Notes: generated by a model from the letters alone, not told the origin. A stretch of DNA of 64,000 bases from Actinomadura spongiicola (GCF_003432485.1 NZ_QVNQ01000004.1:717331-781330); one strand, 5' to 3'. Positions 32,793 to 44,301 are shown, counted from the first letter of the stretch. Made by a program: numbers and translations.

Positions 32793-35336
32793 GTGACGGC
32801 GAGGACTCCGGAGCAGCACGAGGCCCGGGTGACGGCCGAGGACGAGCCCGCGGGCTCCCGCCGGGCCCGGCGGAGACTGACGTTCGGCGTCGCCGGCGAT
32901 CTCGCCGGAATGCCCGCGACGCTGTCGCCCTGGCAGCGCGCCTACGAGGCGTGGCGGACCGCCGGGCTGAGCTGGGGCCACGGCGCCCCGCCCAGGGAAC
33001 GGCCCGCCGCGCCGCCGACCGACGCGCCCGATGACGCGGCCCGCTCGAAACCCCACCCCGAGGACGTGCACGTCGCGGGATCCCCGAAGCCTGTGCCGCC
33101 GCCCGCTCCGACGCGTCCGGAGAAGACAGGGGCGAAGAAGGCGCGTCCCGAGAAGGCGCGTCCCGAGAAGGCGCGTCCCGAGAAGGCGCGTCCCGAGAAG
33201 GCGCGTCCCGAGAAGGCGGGGTCGCGGAGGGCGGCGTCGCGGTCGGCCGTGGTGGTGGGCCTCGTCGTGGTCGCGGGTGGTGTGCTCGTCGGCGTGACCC
33301 GGGGCGGTGGCGAGTCCGTGGAGCCGGACGTTCCGGCCGTCCCCGGCGCGGTGGCGGCCGACGCGTCGTTCGCCCCCGACCCGGCGGCCGCGACCGACGG
33401 GCTCGTCCAGGAACTCACCGCCGTCACCTCCACGGGCTCGACCGTCGTCGCCGCCGGGACCGAGGGCCCCGGCGTCCCCGGGCGGGAACGGGCCCGTTTC
33501 CTCCTTTCCACGGACGCCGGACGCACCTGGTCGGTCGCGGGCGTGCGCGCGGCGGACGGTTCCGTCCCCACGCTCGGCGACGTCCCGCGCCATGTCGCGG
33601 GCGGGGCCGGTCGCTGGGCGGCGTTCGGCGGTTCGGCCGGCGGAAGCGGTCCGGTGGCGTGGACGAGCACGAACGCCACGACCTGGACGAAGCGGCGGCT
33701 CGGCACCGGGTTCGCGCCGACCGACAGGGTGAACGACCTGACCCACAAGGGAAGCGGCTTCGTCGCGGTCGGCGACTCGTCCGGTCGCGCCGTCGTGTGG
33801 ACGTCGCCGGACGGCGAGACCTGGCAGCGCGTCGAGGGGCTCAACGGTGTCACGAGCCTCGACCGTGTCGCCGCGCACGGCGACGTGCTCGTGGCGCACG
33901 GCACGCACGCGCGTCGGGTCACCGTGCGGAAGGGCCGGAAGAAGGTCGCGCGCACGGTGCTCGGCGAGGGCCTCTGGCGCTCCACCGACGCCGGACGGAC
34001 CTGGACGCCCGTCACGGTGCCGCAGGCCCAGCGCTCCTACGGCCCGACGAAGGGCCTCACGGTCGGACCGGGCGGGTTCGCGACCGTCCGGGAGGCCCGG
34101 CAGGTGGTCCGGCGGAAGAAGAAGCGGAAGATCAGCCAGTACGGGGTGCTGTTCACCTCGGCGGACGGGCTGCGGTGGCAGGCCGCGAGCCGGTTCGGCG
34201 GTTCGGGCATCGAGCGGTTCGACGGCACCCGCGACGGTCTCGCGGTCGTCGTCCGCGGCGCGAGGGGTGCCCGTGCCGTCCTGCGCAGCGACGACGGCCG
34301 CGCCTGGCGTCCGGGCGGCACCGTCCCGGCGGCGGTGGGAACCAGCGGCCTGACGGTGTCCGCGGGCACGCTCCTGATCTCCGGACGGCAGGGCGTCGAC
34401 GCCTACCTGTCGGGCGTCGACCTGCGGACGGTTCCGGGGGCCGTCCGTCCGGACCGCTCGATCCGGTCGCTCGCCGGGGGGCCCGGCCGCGTCGTCGCGG
34501 TGGGCGCCACGAACGGGGGCGCCGCGATCTGGTCCGCCCCCGACGGCCGCGCGTGGACCAGAGCCCGGTTCCCGGCCACGCCGGGATGGCTCTCGGACGT
34601 CGTCCGCGGAGACCGGGGCTGGCTCGCCGTGGGACGCACCTCCGGCGCGGCGCCCGGCCCGCTGGCGATGACGTCACAGGACGGGGCGGTGTGGCGGCGG
34701 TCCCCGTTCCCCGGCGGCCCGCCGCCCGTGGCCGTCGCCGCGGGACCGGCCGGCCATGTCGCGGTCGGCGCCGGATCGGCGTGGCTTTCCACGGATCTCG
34801 CCGCGTGGCGGCGGAGCGTCCTGGACGGCGCTCCGGCCGATGTGACGGCGACGGTGCGCGGCTATGTGGCGGTCGGCGGCCGCGGTACGGCACCGGCCGT
34901 GTGGACGTCGCAGAACGGGACGGCCTGGACGCCCGCGAAGCTACCGCCCGGGCTCGCCCCGGCTCCGCTCACGGAGGTCGCCGCCCACGGTGACGTCCTG
35001 GTGGCGATCGGCGCGGACTCCACGGCCCTGGTGTCCGGGGACGGCGGTATGACCTGGGCGCCGCGGAGCCTCGGCGCGAACGTCGCCGCCACCGCCGTCA
35101 CCGCGACGACGAGCGGGTTCGTCGTGACGGCGAGCGCCTCGGGTCAGGACGGGGCCGTCCTCGCGTCGGCCGACGGTGTCACCTGGCGCCGCGTCCGGGT
35201 TCCGGGTCTGTCGGGCCCCGGCGACCAGCGCCTCACCGAGGTGACCACCTTGGGCCCCGCCGTCGTGGCGACCGGTGTCGTGGACGACACCCGCGCCGAG
35301 GTCCCTCTGCTCTGGTACGCGCCCGTCCCGAAGTAG
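32793..35336 (+). CDS. Membrane-anchored beta-propeller protein with exo-alpha-sialidase/sortilin-like repeats
   Basis: This 847-residue protein starts at GTG 32793 (GAAGGAG 5 nt upstream). A cytoplasmic Arg/Lys/Pro-rich N-terminus, including a perfect 15-bp tandem repeat coding for KARPE, leads to one membrane helix (SAVVVGLVVVAGGVLVGVT) at about residues 150-172. The large outside part is made of repeated blades with Asp-box-like turns (STDAGRTW, SPDGETWQ, STDAGRTWTP, SADGLRWQ, SDDGRAWR, SQNGTAWTP, SGDGGMTW, SADGVTWR). These are consistent with one or two beta-propellers. No enzyme residues were recognised; binding or adhesion is a guess. Confidence 0.8.
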   Translation: MTARTPEQHEARVTAEDEPAGSRRARRRLTFGVAGDLAGMPATLSPWQRAYEAWRTAGLSWGHGAPPRERPAAPPTDAPDDAARSKPHPEDVHVAGSPKPVPPPAPTRPEKTGAKKARPEKARPEKARPEKARPEKARPEKAGSRRAASRSAVVVGLVVVAGGVLVGVTRGGGESVEPDVPAVPGAVAADASFAPDPAAATDGLVQELTAVTSTGSTVVAAGTEGPGVPGRERARFLLSTDAGRTWSVAGVRAADGSVPTLGDVPRHVAGGAGRWAAFGGSAGGSGPVAWTSTNATTWTKRRLGTGFAPTDRVNDLTHKGSGFVAVGDSSGRAVVWTSPDGETWQRVEGLNGVTSLDRVAAHGDVLVAHGTHARRVTVRKGRKKVARTVLGEGLWRSTDAGRTWTPVTVPQAQRSYGPTKGLTVGPGGFATVREARQVVRRKKKRKISQYGVLFTSADGLRWQAASRFGGSGIERFDGTRDGLAVVVRGARGARAVLRSDDGRAWRPGGTVPAAVGTSGLTVSAGTLLISGRQGVDAYLSGVDLRTVPGAVRPDRSIRSLAGGPGRVVAVGATNGGAAIWSAPDGRAWTRARFPATPGWLSDVVRGDRGWLAVGRTSGAAPGPLAMTSQDGAVWRRSPFPGGPPPVAVAAGPAGHVAVGAGSAWLSTDLAAWRRSVLDGAPADVTATVRGYVAVGGRGTAPAVWTSQNGTAWTPAKLPPGLAPAPLTEVAAHGDVLVAIGADSTALVSGDGGMTWAPRSLGANVAATAVTATTSGFVVTASASGQDGAVLASADGVTWRRVRVPGLSGPGDQRLTEVTTLGPAVVATGVVDDTRAEVPLLWYAPVPK
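33138..33212 (+). repeat. Five perfect tandem copies of a 15-bp unit in a coding region
   Basis: AAGGCGCGTCCCGAG is repeated five times with no substitution and is followed by a degenerate sixth unit. It adds KARPE pentads before the membrane helix. Perfect identity implies recent slippage expansion, so copy number probably varies between strains. Confidence 0.9.
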
Positions 35337-35338
35337 GG

Positions 35339-35419
35339 TCAGCCGTTGCAGCCGCAGGAGCATCCCTTCGGGCAGGAGCAGCCGCCGCCGTGTCCACAAC
35401 TACAGTTCTTCGTCGTCAT
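35339..35419 (-). CDS. Tiny Cys-rich metallothionein-like peptide
   Basis: This 26-residue reading frame has seven cysteines at positions 6, 8, 14, 16, 20, 22 and 24, arranged as CSC, CSC and CSCGC with Gly, His and Lys between and no hydrophobic residues. CxC arrays of this sort bind soft metals such as copper, zinc or cadmium in metallothioneins. The ATG lies 6 nt after a TACCTT -10 box, so it would be a leaderless mRNA like others in this window. Its 3' end lies just past the propeller gene (2 bp after that stop). It resembles mycobacterial MymT in concept, not in sequence length. Confidence 0.55.
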   Translation of the reverse strand: MTTKNCSCGHGGGCSCPKGCSCGCNG

Positions 35420-35425
35420 GTGCGG

Positions 35426-35431
35426 AAGGTA
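35426..35431 (-). promoter_or_regulatory. -10 box (TACCTT) before the Cys-rich peptide
   Basis: On the minus strand TACCTT-CCGCAC-ATG puts the start codon at +1. A -35-like TAGACC lies 18 bp further upstream. Confidence 0.45.
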
Positions 35432-35485
35432 ACCCTTTACGCACTCTGCGGTCTATGGCCGGAACGCGAGGCGGGTCTGTCGTAG

Positions 35486-35530
35486 CGGACACGGGCCGTC
35501 GTTCGGCGGGGTGACGACGGCCCGTGTCCG
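35486..35530. repeat. 16-bp perfect inverted repeat, 13-nt loop
   Basis: CGGACACGGGCCGTCG (35486-35501) is exactly complementary to 35515-35530. It stands alone between the Cys-rich peptide gene and repeat copy D. It may be a strong terminator for transcripts coming from the small membrane protein gene on the right. Confidence 0.65.
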
Positions 35531-35573
35531 GACCTCTGACCAGGGCCTGATCTCGACGTGGCCTCAGCCCCGC

Positions 35574-35705
35574 GCGAACGCGTTACCCGCCCGGTGCGGC
35601 GACGCCGGAGGTGAGCGGAACCGGGCGGATCGCGAAACGATGTCGCGTTCGCCCAGGCCCGGTCACGTAGCGAGCCGCAAGGTGAGCGAAGTGGGCCGGG
35701 ACTGC
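35574..35705. repeat. Intergenic repeat family 2, copy D
   Basis: This 132-bp element has the same length and fold-back arms (GCGAACGCG with CGCGTTCGC; CCGCCCGG with CCGGGCGG) as copy C. The core AGCGAGCCGCAAGGTGAGC-GAAG is at 35669-35691, differing from the family 1 core by two bases. It lies 5 bp downstream of the small membrane protein stop. Confidence 0.8.
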
Positions 35706-35709
35706 GAAA

Positions 35710-35895
35710 CTACGCGCGGATGTGTAGGTCTACGCCCAGCAGAATCAGGAACCACAGGAAGACGGCCAGTAGGGCACTGCCGACGCGGCGGATCAGGTCC
35801 GCGTCGATGTAGTCGCGGTCGAAGGCCACGAACAGGCCGATGACAAGATAGATGAGGCCGACGATGCCGATGTGCGGCCGGTATCGGGTCCTCAT
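35710..35895 (-). CDS. Small two-helix membrane protein
   Basis: This is a 61-residue protein with two hydrophobic segments (IGIVGLIYLVIGLFVAF and VGSALLAVFLWFLILLGV) separated by a charged loop DRDYIDADLIRR. ATG 35895 has GGGAGGAG upstream. It is a single gene of unknown function, of a size often missed in annotation. Confidence 0.7.
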   Translation of the reverse strand: MRTRYRPHIGIVGLIYLVIGLFVAFDRDYIDADLIRRVGSALLAVFLWFLILLGVDLHIRA

Positions 35896-36020
35896 GGACG
35901 GCGTCTCCTCCCGGTGGGGGTATGGCGATCGCCTGGTGCCCCACCCCGACGGGAGAAAACGCCGCCCCAATTACGGCCCAGGTGCGGCCGACATTAGGTC
36001 GTGTCCGAAATAACGGCCGT

Positions 36021-39316
<3,296 letters not shown>

Positions 39317-39327
<11 letters not shown>

Positions 39328-40072
39328 CCGCCGTCTCCTCGGTCGGGGCGGACCCTCCCGACTTCGCGCCCGGGGGCTTGGCGAAGTAGACGACGACGCT
39401 CTTGCCGATCAGCGGGTTCAGGACGCGTTCGGCGAGGCGGGTGGCGAGGGGGCGTTTCATGATGTCCCAGACGAGGACCTGGTGATAGGCCTTGGCGAGC
39501 GGGTGGTCGTCGTTGTTCACGCCGACCGCGCACTTGATCCACCAGTAGGGGGCGTGCAGGCCGTGCGCGTGGTGGTGACCGCCGACCCTGAACCCGACCG
39601 ACTTCAGTTTGGCCTCCAGCTCGGCGCGCGTGTAGATCCGCACATGCCCGCCGGGCGCGGTGTGGTAGTCCTCCGACAGGGCCCAGCACACCCGCTCCGG
39701 CAACCAGCTCGGCACGGTCACCGCCAGCTTGCCGCCCGGTCTGAGGACGCGCAACAGTTCGCGCATCGCCCGCATGTCGTCGGGGATGTGCTCCAGCACC
39801 TCCGACGCGACGATCGCGTCGAAGTGGTCGTCCGGGAACGGCAGGTCGAGCGCGTCGCCCCGCACCGTCTCGGCGGTCGCGCCCGCCGGCACCTCGCCTT
39901 CGAGGCGCATGGCCCCGAACATGGTGTCCACCCCGGCAAGCTCGTCGGCGTCCTGGTCGAACGCCACGACGTGCGCGCCCCTGCGGTACAGCTCGAAGGC
40001 GTGCCGTCCGGCGCCGCAGCCCATGTCGAGGACGCGGTCTCCGGGTTCGACGGGGAACCGCTGGAAGTCCAC
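39317..40072 (-). CDS. Class I SAM-dependent methyltransferase
   Basis: This 251-residue Methyltransf_11 protein has motif I VLDMGCGAGRHAFELYRRGA, HVVAFDQDADELAG, FDAIVASEVLEHIPDDM and LRVLRPGGKLAVTVPSW. A C-terminal extension (GHHHAHGLHAPYWWIKCAVG) probably forms the substrate pocket. GTG 40072 is taken as the start. It is the middle gene of a three-gene minus-strand operon, 52 bp after the glycosyltransferase. Confidence 0.88.
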
Positions 40073-40124
40073 GGTCAGCAGGGTGGTGCTCCTTCCGTCC
40101 GGGGGGCGCCGGGAAGGCGTTCCC

Positions 40125-41429
40125 TCACTTGGCCCGCGCCCGCGTGCGGTCCCGCGCCGTCCGGTAGTGCTCGACCGTGGCCCTGGCCACCGCGGGCCAG
40201 GCGAACCGCTTCTGGACGCGGGCGAGCCCGGCGGCGCCGAGCCGCTGGCGTTCGGCGGCGGAGTCGTGCAGCCGGTGCAGCGTGGCGGCGAGTTCCTCGG
40301 CGTCCCCGGGCGCGACCAGGACGGCCGCGTCGCCGACGACCTCGGGCAGCGCCCCGGCGCGGCTCGCGACGAGCGGTGTCCCGGACGCCATGTGCTCCAC
40401 GGCGGGCAGCGAGAACCCCTCGTAGCGGGACGGCACCACGGCGATCTCCGCGGACGCCATCAGCTCGCCCAGCTCCTGGTCGCTGATGCCGCTGACGAAC
40501 CGGACCCGCTCGCCGAGCGCCAGTTCCCGCGCCAGCTTCTCGGTCGGGCCGTCCTTGCGCGGCCGGCTCACGACGATCACGTGGACGTCCCGTTCGGTGG
40601 CGACCTTGGCGACCGCGCGCAGCAGCACGTCCACGCCCTTGATGGGGGCGTCGGCGCTGGCCATCGCGACGATCCGGCCGGGGACGCGCGGCCCGCGCGG
40701 ATGGAAGATCCGGGTGTCCACGCCGAGCGGCAGGATCTCGATGTCGCGCGGATCGACCTTGAAGTCCTTGACGATGTCGACCTTGGACGACTCCGACACC
40801 GTCAGGACCGTCCCGATCCGCCGCGACACCTGCGACTGCATGGCGACGAAGCCGTACCAGCGGCGCTTGCCGAGCCGCTCCTTCAGGCCGCGGGCCGCCT
40901 CCAGCTCGATGCGCCGGTCGACGCTGATCGGATGGTGGATGCTCGTCACCAGCGGCAGCCCGAGCCGGGGGATGCCGAGGTTGCCGAGGCCGAGGACCTG
41001 GTTGTCGTGGACGACGTCGAAGTCGCGCCGCCGCCGGCGCAGCGTCCGCAGCGCCCGCAGGCTGAACGTCAGCGGCTCGGGGAAGCCGCCCGTCCGCATG
41101 TGCGCGAACTCCAGGACGTCCACCCAGTCGCGGAACTCGTGGAGGGACGGGGTGCGGAACGGGTCCTCGTCCCGGTACAGGTCCAGGCTCGGGATCTTGG
41201 TGAGGACGATCTCGTCCCGGTCCAGCTCGGGATACGGCTGCCCGGAGAACACCTCCACCGTGTGCCCGAGGTCGACGAGTTCTCTGGTCAGATGCCGGAG
41301 GTAGACGCCCTGGCCGCCGCAGTGCGGCTTGCTCCGGTACGACAGCAGTGCCACCCGCAACGGATCGTCGCCGCCGCGCCGTGACGCCCCCGATTCGACT
41401 GCTTCACCCACACCGGCCCCTGCCCACAC
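40125..41429 (-). CDS. Glycosyltransferase family 4 protein
   Basis: This 434-residue GT-B glycosyltransferase has an N-terminal acceptor domain (LRVALLSYRSKPHCGGQGVY, with the G-G-x-G-V loop) and a C-terminal donor domain with ILPLGVDTRIFHP, ASADAPIKGVDVLL and the EX7E motif region VVPSRYEGFSLPAVEHMASG. It is retaining by family; sugar and acceptor are unknown. GTG 41429 is the longest start; GTG 41411 with AGGGG 5 nt upstream is at least as likely. It leads the operon with a methyltransferase and a barrel protein, a trio that seems conserved in actinobacteria. Confidence 0.88.
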   Translation of the reverse strand: MWAGAGVGEAVESGASRRGGDDPLRVALLSYRSKPHCGGQGVYLRHLTRELVDLGHTVEVFSGQPYPELDRDEIVLTKIPSLDLYRDEDPFRTPSLHEFRDWVDVLEFAHMRTGGFPEPLTFSLRALRTLRRRRRDFDVVHDNQVLGLGNLGIPRLGLPLVTSIHHPISVDRRIELEAARGLKERLGKRRWYGFVAMQSQVSRRIGTVLTVSESSKVDIVKDFKVDPRDIEILPLGVDTRIFHPRGPRVPGRIVAMASADAPIKGVDVLLRAVAKVATERDVHVIVVSRPRKDGPTEKLARELALGERVRFVSGISDQELGELMASAEIAVVPSRYEGFSLPAVEHMASGTPLVASRAGALPEVVGDAAVLVAPGDAEELAATLHRLHDSAAERQRLGAAGLARVQKRFAWPAVARATVEHYRTARDRTRARAK

Positions 41430-41641
41430 ACCTCTCCCGTCAGCCGAGGGACGCCGGGCGCGCCGGCGTCCCCTTGATGCCGTTGATGTAACTAGACCTT
41501 AGTCTCCGTACGTTACCGGCGCGTCAGCACGGCCCGGTGCCGACCACCGCGCCGGTGCCGTCGGGCCCGGCGACGACCGATCGACGTCCGGATCGTGGAC
41601 TAGCCTGGAAGCCGACCGCCGCCCCCGCGCCGGAGATCCCT

Positions 41642-42019
41642 ATGGCCGCAGACTTCGACGAGCCCGTGTTCGACGACGACTTCGTCAGGAGCGCCACGTT
41701 CACCGAGCCGTCCGCGCGAGAGCGGGCCCGCCCGCCCGGTGGACGCGAACGGCGCCGTGCCCGCCGCGCCGCACGGGCGGCGCGCGGCCCGACCGGCGCC
41801 CGGTTCCGGCGCCGCCGACGCGGTGAGCCGAGCCATCGCCTGGCGGTGTTCCAGGTGCTCGCGGGCGTCCTGGTGCTGTTCGCGATCTCATTCGCCCTCT
41901 GGTGGTGGAACTCGGGGTCGCGGGACGAGGAGCCGGTGCGACCGGTCGTGCCGACGGTGACGAACTCGCCCGCTCCCGCCCCGACGACCGCGGCGCCCGG
42001 CGGCGTCCCCGAGGTCTGA
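41642..42019 (+). CDS. Small single-helix membrane protein with an EPSA-R-R motif
   Basis: This 125-residue protein has an acidic N-terminus, FDDDFVRSATFTEPSARERA, a very Arg-rich cytoplasmic stretch, one helix (LAVFQVLAGVLVLFAISFAL) and a short Pro/Thr-rich outside tail. The FVR-A-xxEPSARxR element is familiar from a family of small actinobacterial membrane proteins of unknown function. ATG 41642 is used. Its stop lies 8 bp before the first palindrome of the clpN-like gene. Confidence 0.7.
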   Translation: MAADFDEPVFDDDFVRSATFTEPSARERARPPGGRERRRARRAARAARGPTGARFRRRRRGEPSHRLAVFQVLAGVLVLFAISFALWWWNSGSRDEEPVRPVVPTVTNSPAPAPTTAAPGGVPEV

Positions 42020-42027
42020 ACGCTGAT

Positions 42028-42075
42028 CGTCAACCACAGGTTGACGTTCCTAGCGCGTCAACCTATGGTTGACGC
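42028..42075. promoter_or_regulatory. Twin palindromes abutting the HTH-ClpN start codon
   Basis: The first palindrome is CGTCAACC-ACA-GGTTGACG (42028-42046) and the second is GCGTCAACC-TAT-GGTTGACGC (42055-42075). Both are perfect, share the GTCAACC/GGTTGAC arms and have centres 28 bp apart. The second ends at the base before the ATG. This is an excellent candidate operator for the helix-turn-helix of the protein encoded next. Confidence 0.8.
42041..42069 (+). promoter_or_regulatory. Promoter inside the twin palindromes, leaderless
   Basis: TTGACG (42041-42046), a 17-bp spacer, and TATGGT (42064-42069) form a near-consensus promoter. The -35 is the right arm of palindrome 1 and the -10 is the centre of palindrome 2. 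Six bases separate the -10 from ATG 42076, so +1 should be the A of the start codon. Confidence 0.75.
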
Positions 42076-42804
42076 ATGACGGAACCCATTCCGGCGGCCG
42101 GCCAGATACGGCTCGACGAACTGATCGCCACCATCAAGAACGTCCACACCGACACCCTCGAACAGCTCACCAGCGCGGTCCTCGCCGCCGAGCATCTCGG
42201 TGAGGTCGCCGACCACCTCATCGGCCACTTCGTCGACCAGGCCCGCCGCTCCGGCGCGTCCTGGACGGACATCGGCAAGAGCATGGGGGTCAGCAAGCAG
42301 GCCGCGCAGAAACGGTTCGTGCCCAAGGGCCTGACGGCCCCGAACCTGGACCCGTCCGAGGGCTTCTCCCGCTTCACGCCGCGGGCCCGCAACGTCATCG
42401 TCGCGGGGATGAACGAGGCCAAGGCCGCGGGCAACGACCACATGCGCCCGGCCCACCTCGTCCTCGGGCTGCTGGCGGAGCCGGACGCGGTCGCGGCCAA
42501 GGCCATCCTCGCGCAGGACGTCCTGCTCGACTCCGTCCGGCAGGCCGCCACGGCCGCCCTGCCGCCGGAGGCCGACAGCGTCCCCGAGCTCATCCCGTAC
42601 GACGCCGACGCGAAGAAGGCGCTGGAGCTGACCTTCCGCGAGGCCCTCCGGCTCGGCCACAACTACATCGGCACCGAGCACATCCTCCTCGCCCTCCTGG
42701 AGTTCGAGGACGGCAGCGGAATCCTCTCCGACCTCGGCGTCGACAAGGCGGCCGCCGAGGCGTCCATCACCGAGATCCTGACCGCCCTCACCGGGAAGGG
42801 ATGA
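42076..42804 (+). CDS. Helix-turn-helix / Clp N-terminal domain fusion protein
   Basis: This is a 242-residue protein. An N-terminal helical part contains a sigma-region-4-like helix-turn-helix, SWTDIGKSMGVSKQAAQKRF (about 62-81). Two Clp_N repeats follow (FTPRARNVIVAGMNEAKAAG, HMRPAHLVLGLLAEPDAVAA; then DADAKKALELTFREALRLGH, YIGTEHILLALLEFEDGSGI). The AAA+ modules of ClpC/ClpA are absent, so it cannot unfold proteins itself. It may sense Clp substrates or arginine-phosphorylated proteins and act as a regulator. Its own promoter lies inside twin palindromes, which suggests autoregulation. Confidence 0.85.
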   Translation: MTEPIPAAGQIRLDELIATIKNVHTDTLEQLTSAVLAAEHLGEVADHLIGHFVDQARRSGASWTDIGKSMGVSKQAAQKRFVPKGLTAPNLDPSEGFSRFTPRARNVIVAGMNEAKAAGNDHMRPAHLVLGLLAEPDAVAAKAILAQDVLLDSVRQAATAALPPEADSVPELIPYDADAKKALELTFREALRLGHNYIGTEHILLALLEFEDGSGILSDLGVDKAAAEASITEILTALTGKG

Positions 42805-42806
42805 GT

Positions 42807-44288
42807 TCAGTCCAGCCGGAGGGCGAGGAAGAAGTCGACGCGGTCTTCGAGGCGGGACAGATCGCGTCCGGTGAGGTCCTGGACGCGCTGGATCCGGTAG
42901 CGCACCGAGTTGACGTGCAGATGGAGCCGTTCGGCGCAGCGCGTCCAGGAACCGGAGTACCGCAGGAACGTCTCCAGGGTCCGGACGAGGTCGGCGCCGT
43001 GCTCCTCGTCGTAGGCGCGCAGCGGATCCAGCAGGCGCTCCCTGAACATCCGCCGGACGTCCTCGGGAACACTGGCCAGCAACAGGACGTGCGTGGCGAG
43101 CTCGTGGTGCCGGACGACGCAGACCGGCGACGGGCGCGCGGCGGCCAGCCGCCGCGCGTGCCGGGCCTCCTCCACGGCGCCGCGCAGGTCGGGGCCTCGG
43201 GCCGTGTCGCCGACCCCGACCGCGACGCCGCCGCCGGACAGGCCGGGTGACAGCGCGTTCAACGCGTCCTCGATCTCGGCGGCGACATCGCGTCCGGTCG
43301 CGGGGACGAGCGCGATGATCTCGTCGTCGACCAGGCCGAGGACCGGGCTCGCGTCGCGGAGGACCTCGGCGAGGACGGCGCGCACCTCGTCCGGGCCCGG
43401 CTCGCCGCGGCCGGTGGCGGCGACCGCGACCAGTGGGGTGTCCGACAGTGCGTCGGAGCGTTCCAGTGTCGGCGCGTCGCCGGTGACGGCGGCGGTGACG
43501 AGTTCCTGGGCACGGCGGGCATCCGCGTTCTGGCGGTCGTCCAGCATGTCCCGTTCCAGCGCGACGATGGCGGCCAGTTCGCCGGTGAGGGCGCGGCGCT
43601 CGGCGGGCCAGTCGGCGAAGTCGCCGTCGCAGGCGACGAACCAGTCGGCCGCGCGGCACCGGGCGTCCTCGGCGACCGCGAAGAGCGAGGCGTCGAGGCC
43701 GGGCACGTGGTGCGGCAGCCGCGGCGCGCCGAGGAAGGCCCCGGCCAGGGCGGCGGGATCGGGTGGCCGCGGACCGGCGACGAGCCGTCCGGTCGCGGTG
43801 AGGACCCGGCAGCGCATTCCGAGGTCGCGGTCGACGAGGTCGAGGACGGCGTCGAGCCCGGTGCCCTCGACGAGGCGGCGGTGCCGGTCGAGGACGGCGG
43901 TCAGGTCCGCCGCGCGGGCGCCGGACAGATGCCGGACGACCTCCTCCGTCACCGTCGCGAACGCCACGTCCGCGGGGACCCTGAACAGCGGCAGCCCGTA
44001 CCGGCGGCAGGCGTCGACGAGGTCGTCGGGCGCGGTGCCGAACGCGAGGTCACCGGCGGCGAGGCCCGACACGCCCGCGTCGACGAGCGCCCGCACGAAC
44101 GTCTCGGAGTCGGCCGGGCCCGACCGCCAGACGAGCCCGGTGAGGACGAGTTCCCGCCCGCGCAGGTAGCGGCCGGGGTCGAGGAGGTCGGTGGTGACGA
44201 CCCACCGGATCGGGCGGTCCAGGGCGTCCTCCCCGGTGACGACCTCCAACCGCAGGTCCGGCATGGCGAGCAGGGCACGCAGCTTCAT
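42807..44288 (-). CDS. pucR: PucR family transcriptional regulator of the purine cluster
   Basis: This 493-residue protein has an N-terminal PucR sensory domain (LRLEVVTGEDALDRPIRWVV, YLRGRELVLTGLVW, GVSGLAAGDLAFG) and a central GGDEF-like region. The C-terminal PucR helix-turn-helix is LETFLRYSGSWTRCAERLHL followed by HVNSVRYRIQRVQDLTGRDL. ATG 44288 (MKLRALLAMPDL) lies 7 nt after TAGGTT, so it may be leaderless. It is divergent from nine purine catabolic genes and is the probable activator or repressor responding to allantoin or a related intermediate. Confidence 0.9.
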   Translation of the reverse strand: MKLRALLAMPDLRLEVVTGEDALDRPIRWVVTTDLLDPGRYLRGRELVLTGLVWRSGPADSETFVRALVDAGVSGLAAGDLAFGTAPDDLVDACRRYGLPLFRVPADVAFATVTEEVVRHLSGARAADLTAVLDRHRRLVEGTGLDAVLDLVDRDLGMRCRVLTATGRLVAGPRPPDPAALAGAFLGAPRLPHHVPGLDASLFAVAEDARCRAADWFVACDGDFADWPAERRALTGELAAIVALERDMLDDRQNADARRAQELVTAAVTGDAPTLERSDALSDTPLVAVAATGRGEPGPDEVRAVLAEVLRDASPVLGLVDDEIIALVPATGRDVAAEIEDALNALSPGLSGGGVAVGVGDTARGPDLRGAVEEARHARRLAAARPSPVCVVRHHELATHVLLLASVPEDVRRMFRERLLDPLRAYDEEHGADLVRTLETFLRYSGSWTRCAERLHLHVNSVRYRIQRVQDLTGRDLSRLEDRVDFFLALRLD

Positions 44289-44295
44289 ATGGAGC

Positions 44296-44301
44296 AACCT
44301 A
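44296..44301 (-). promoter_or_regulatory. -10 box (TAGGTT) of pucR
   Basis: On the minus strand TAGGTT lies 7 nt before ATG 44288 with no ribosome site, again fitting a leaderless transcript. Confidence 0.4.

Noticed and set aside
33138..33212. CRISPR-like short repeats
   Set aside because: The five 15-bp units are contiguous without spacers and lie in frame in a coding region.
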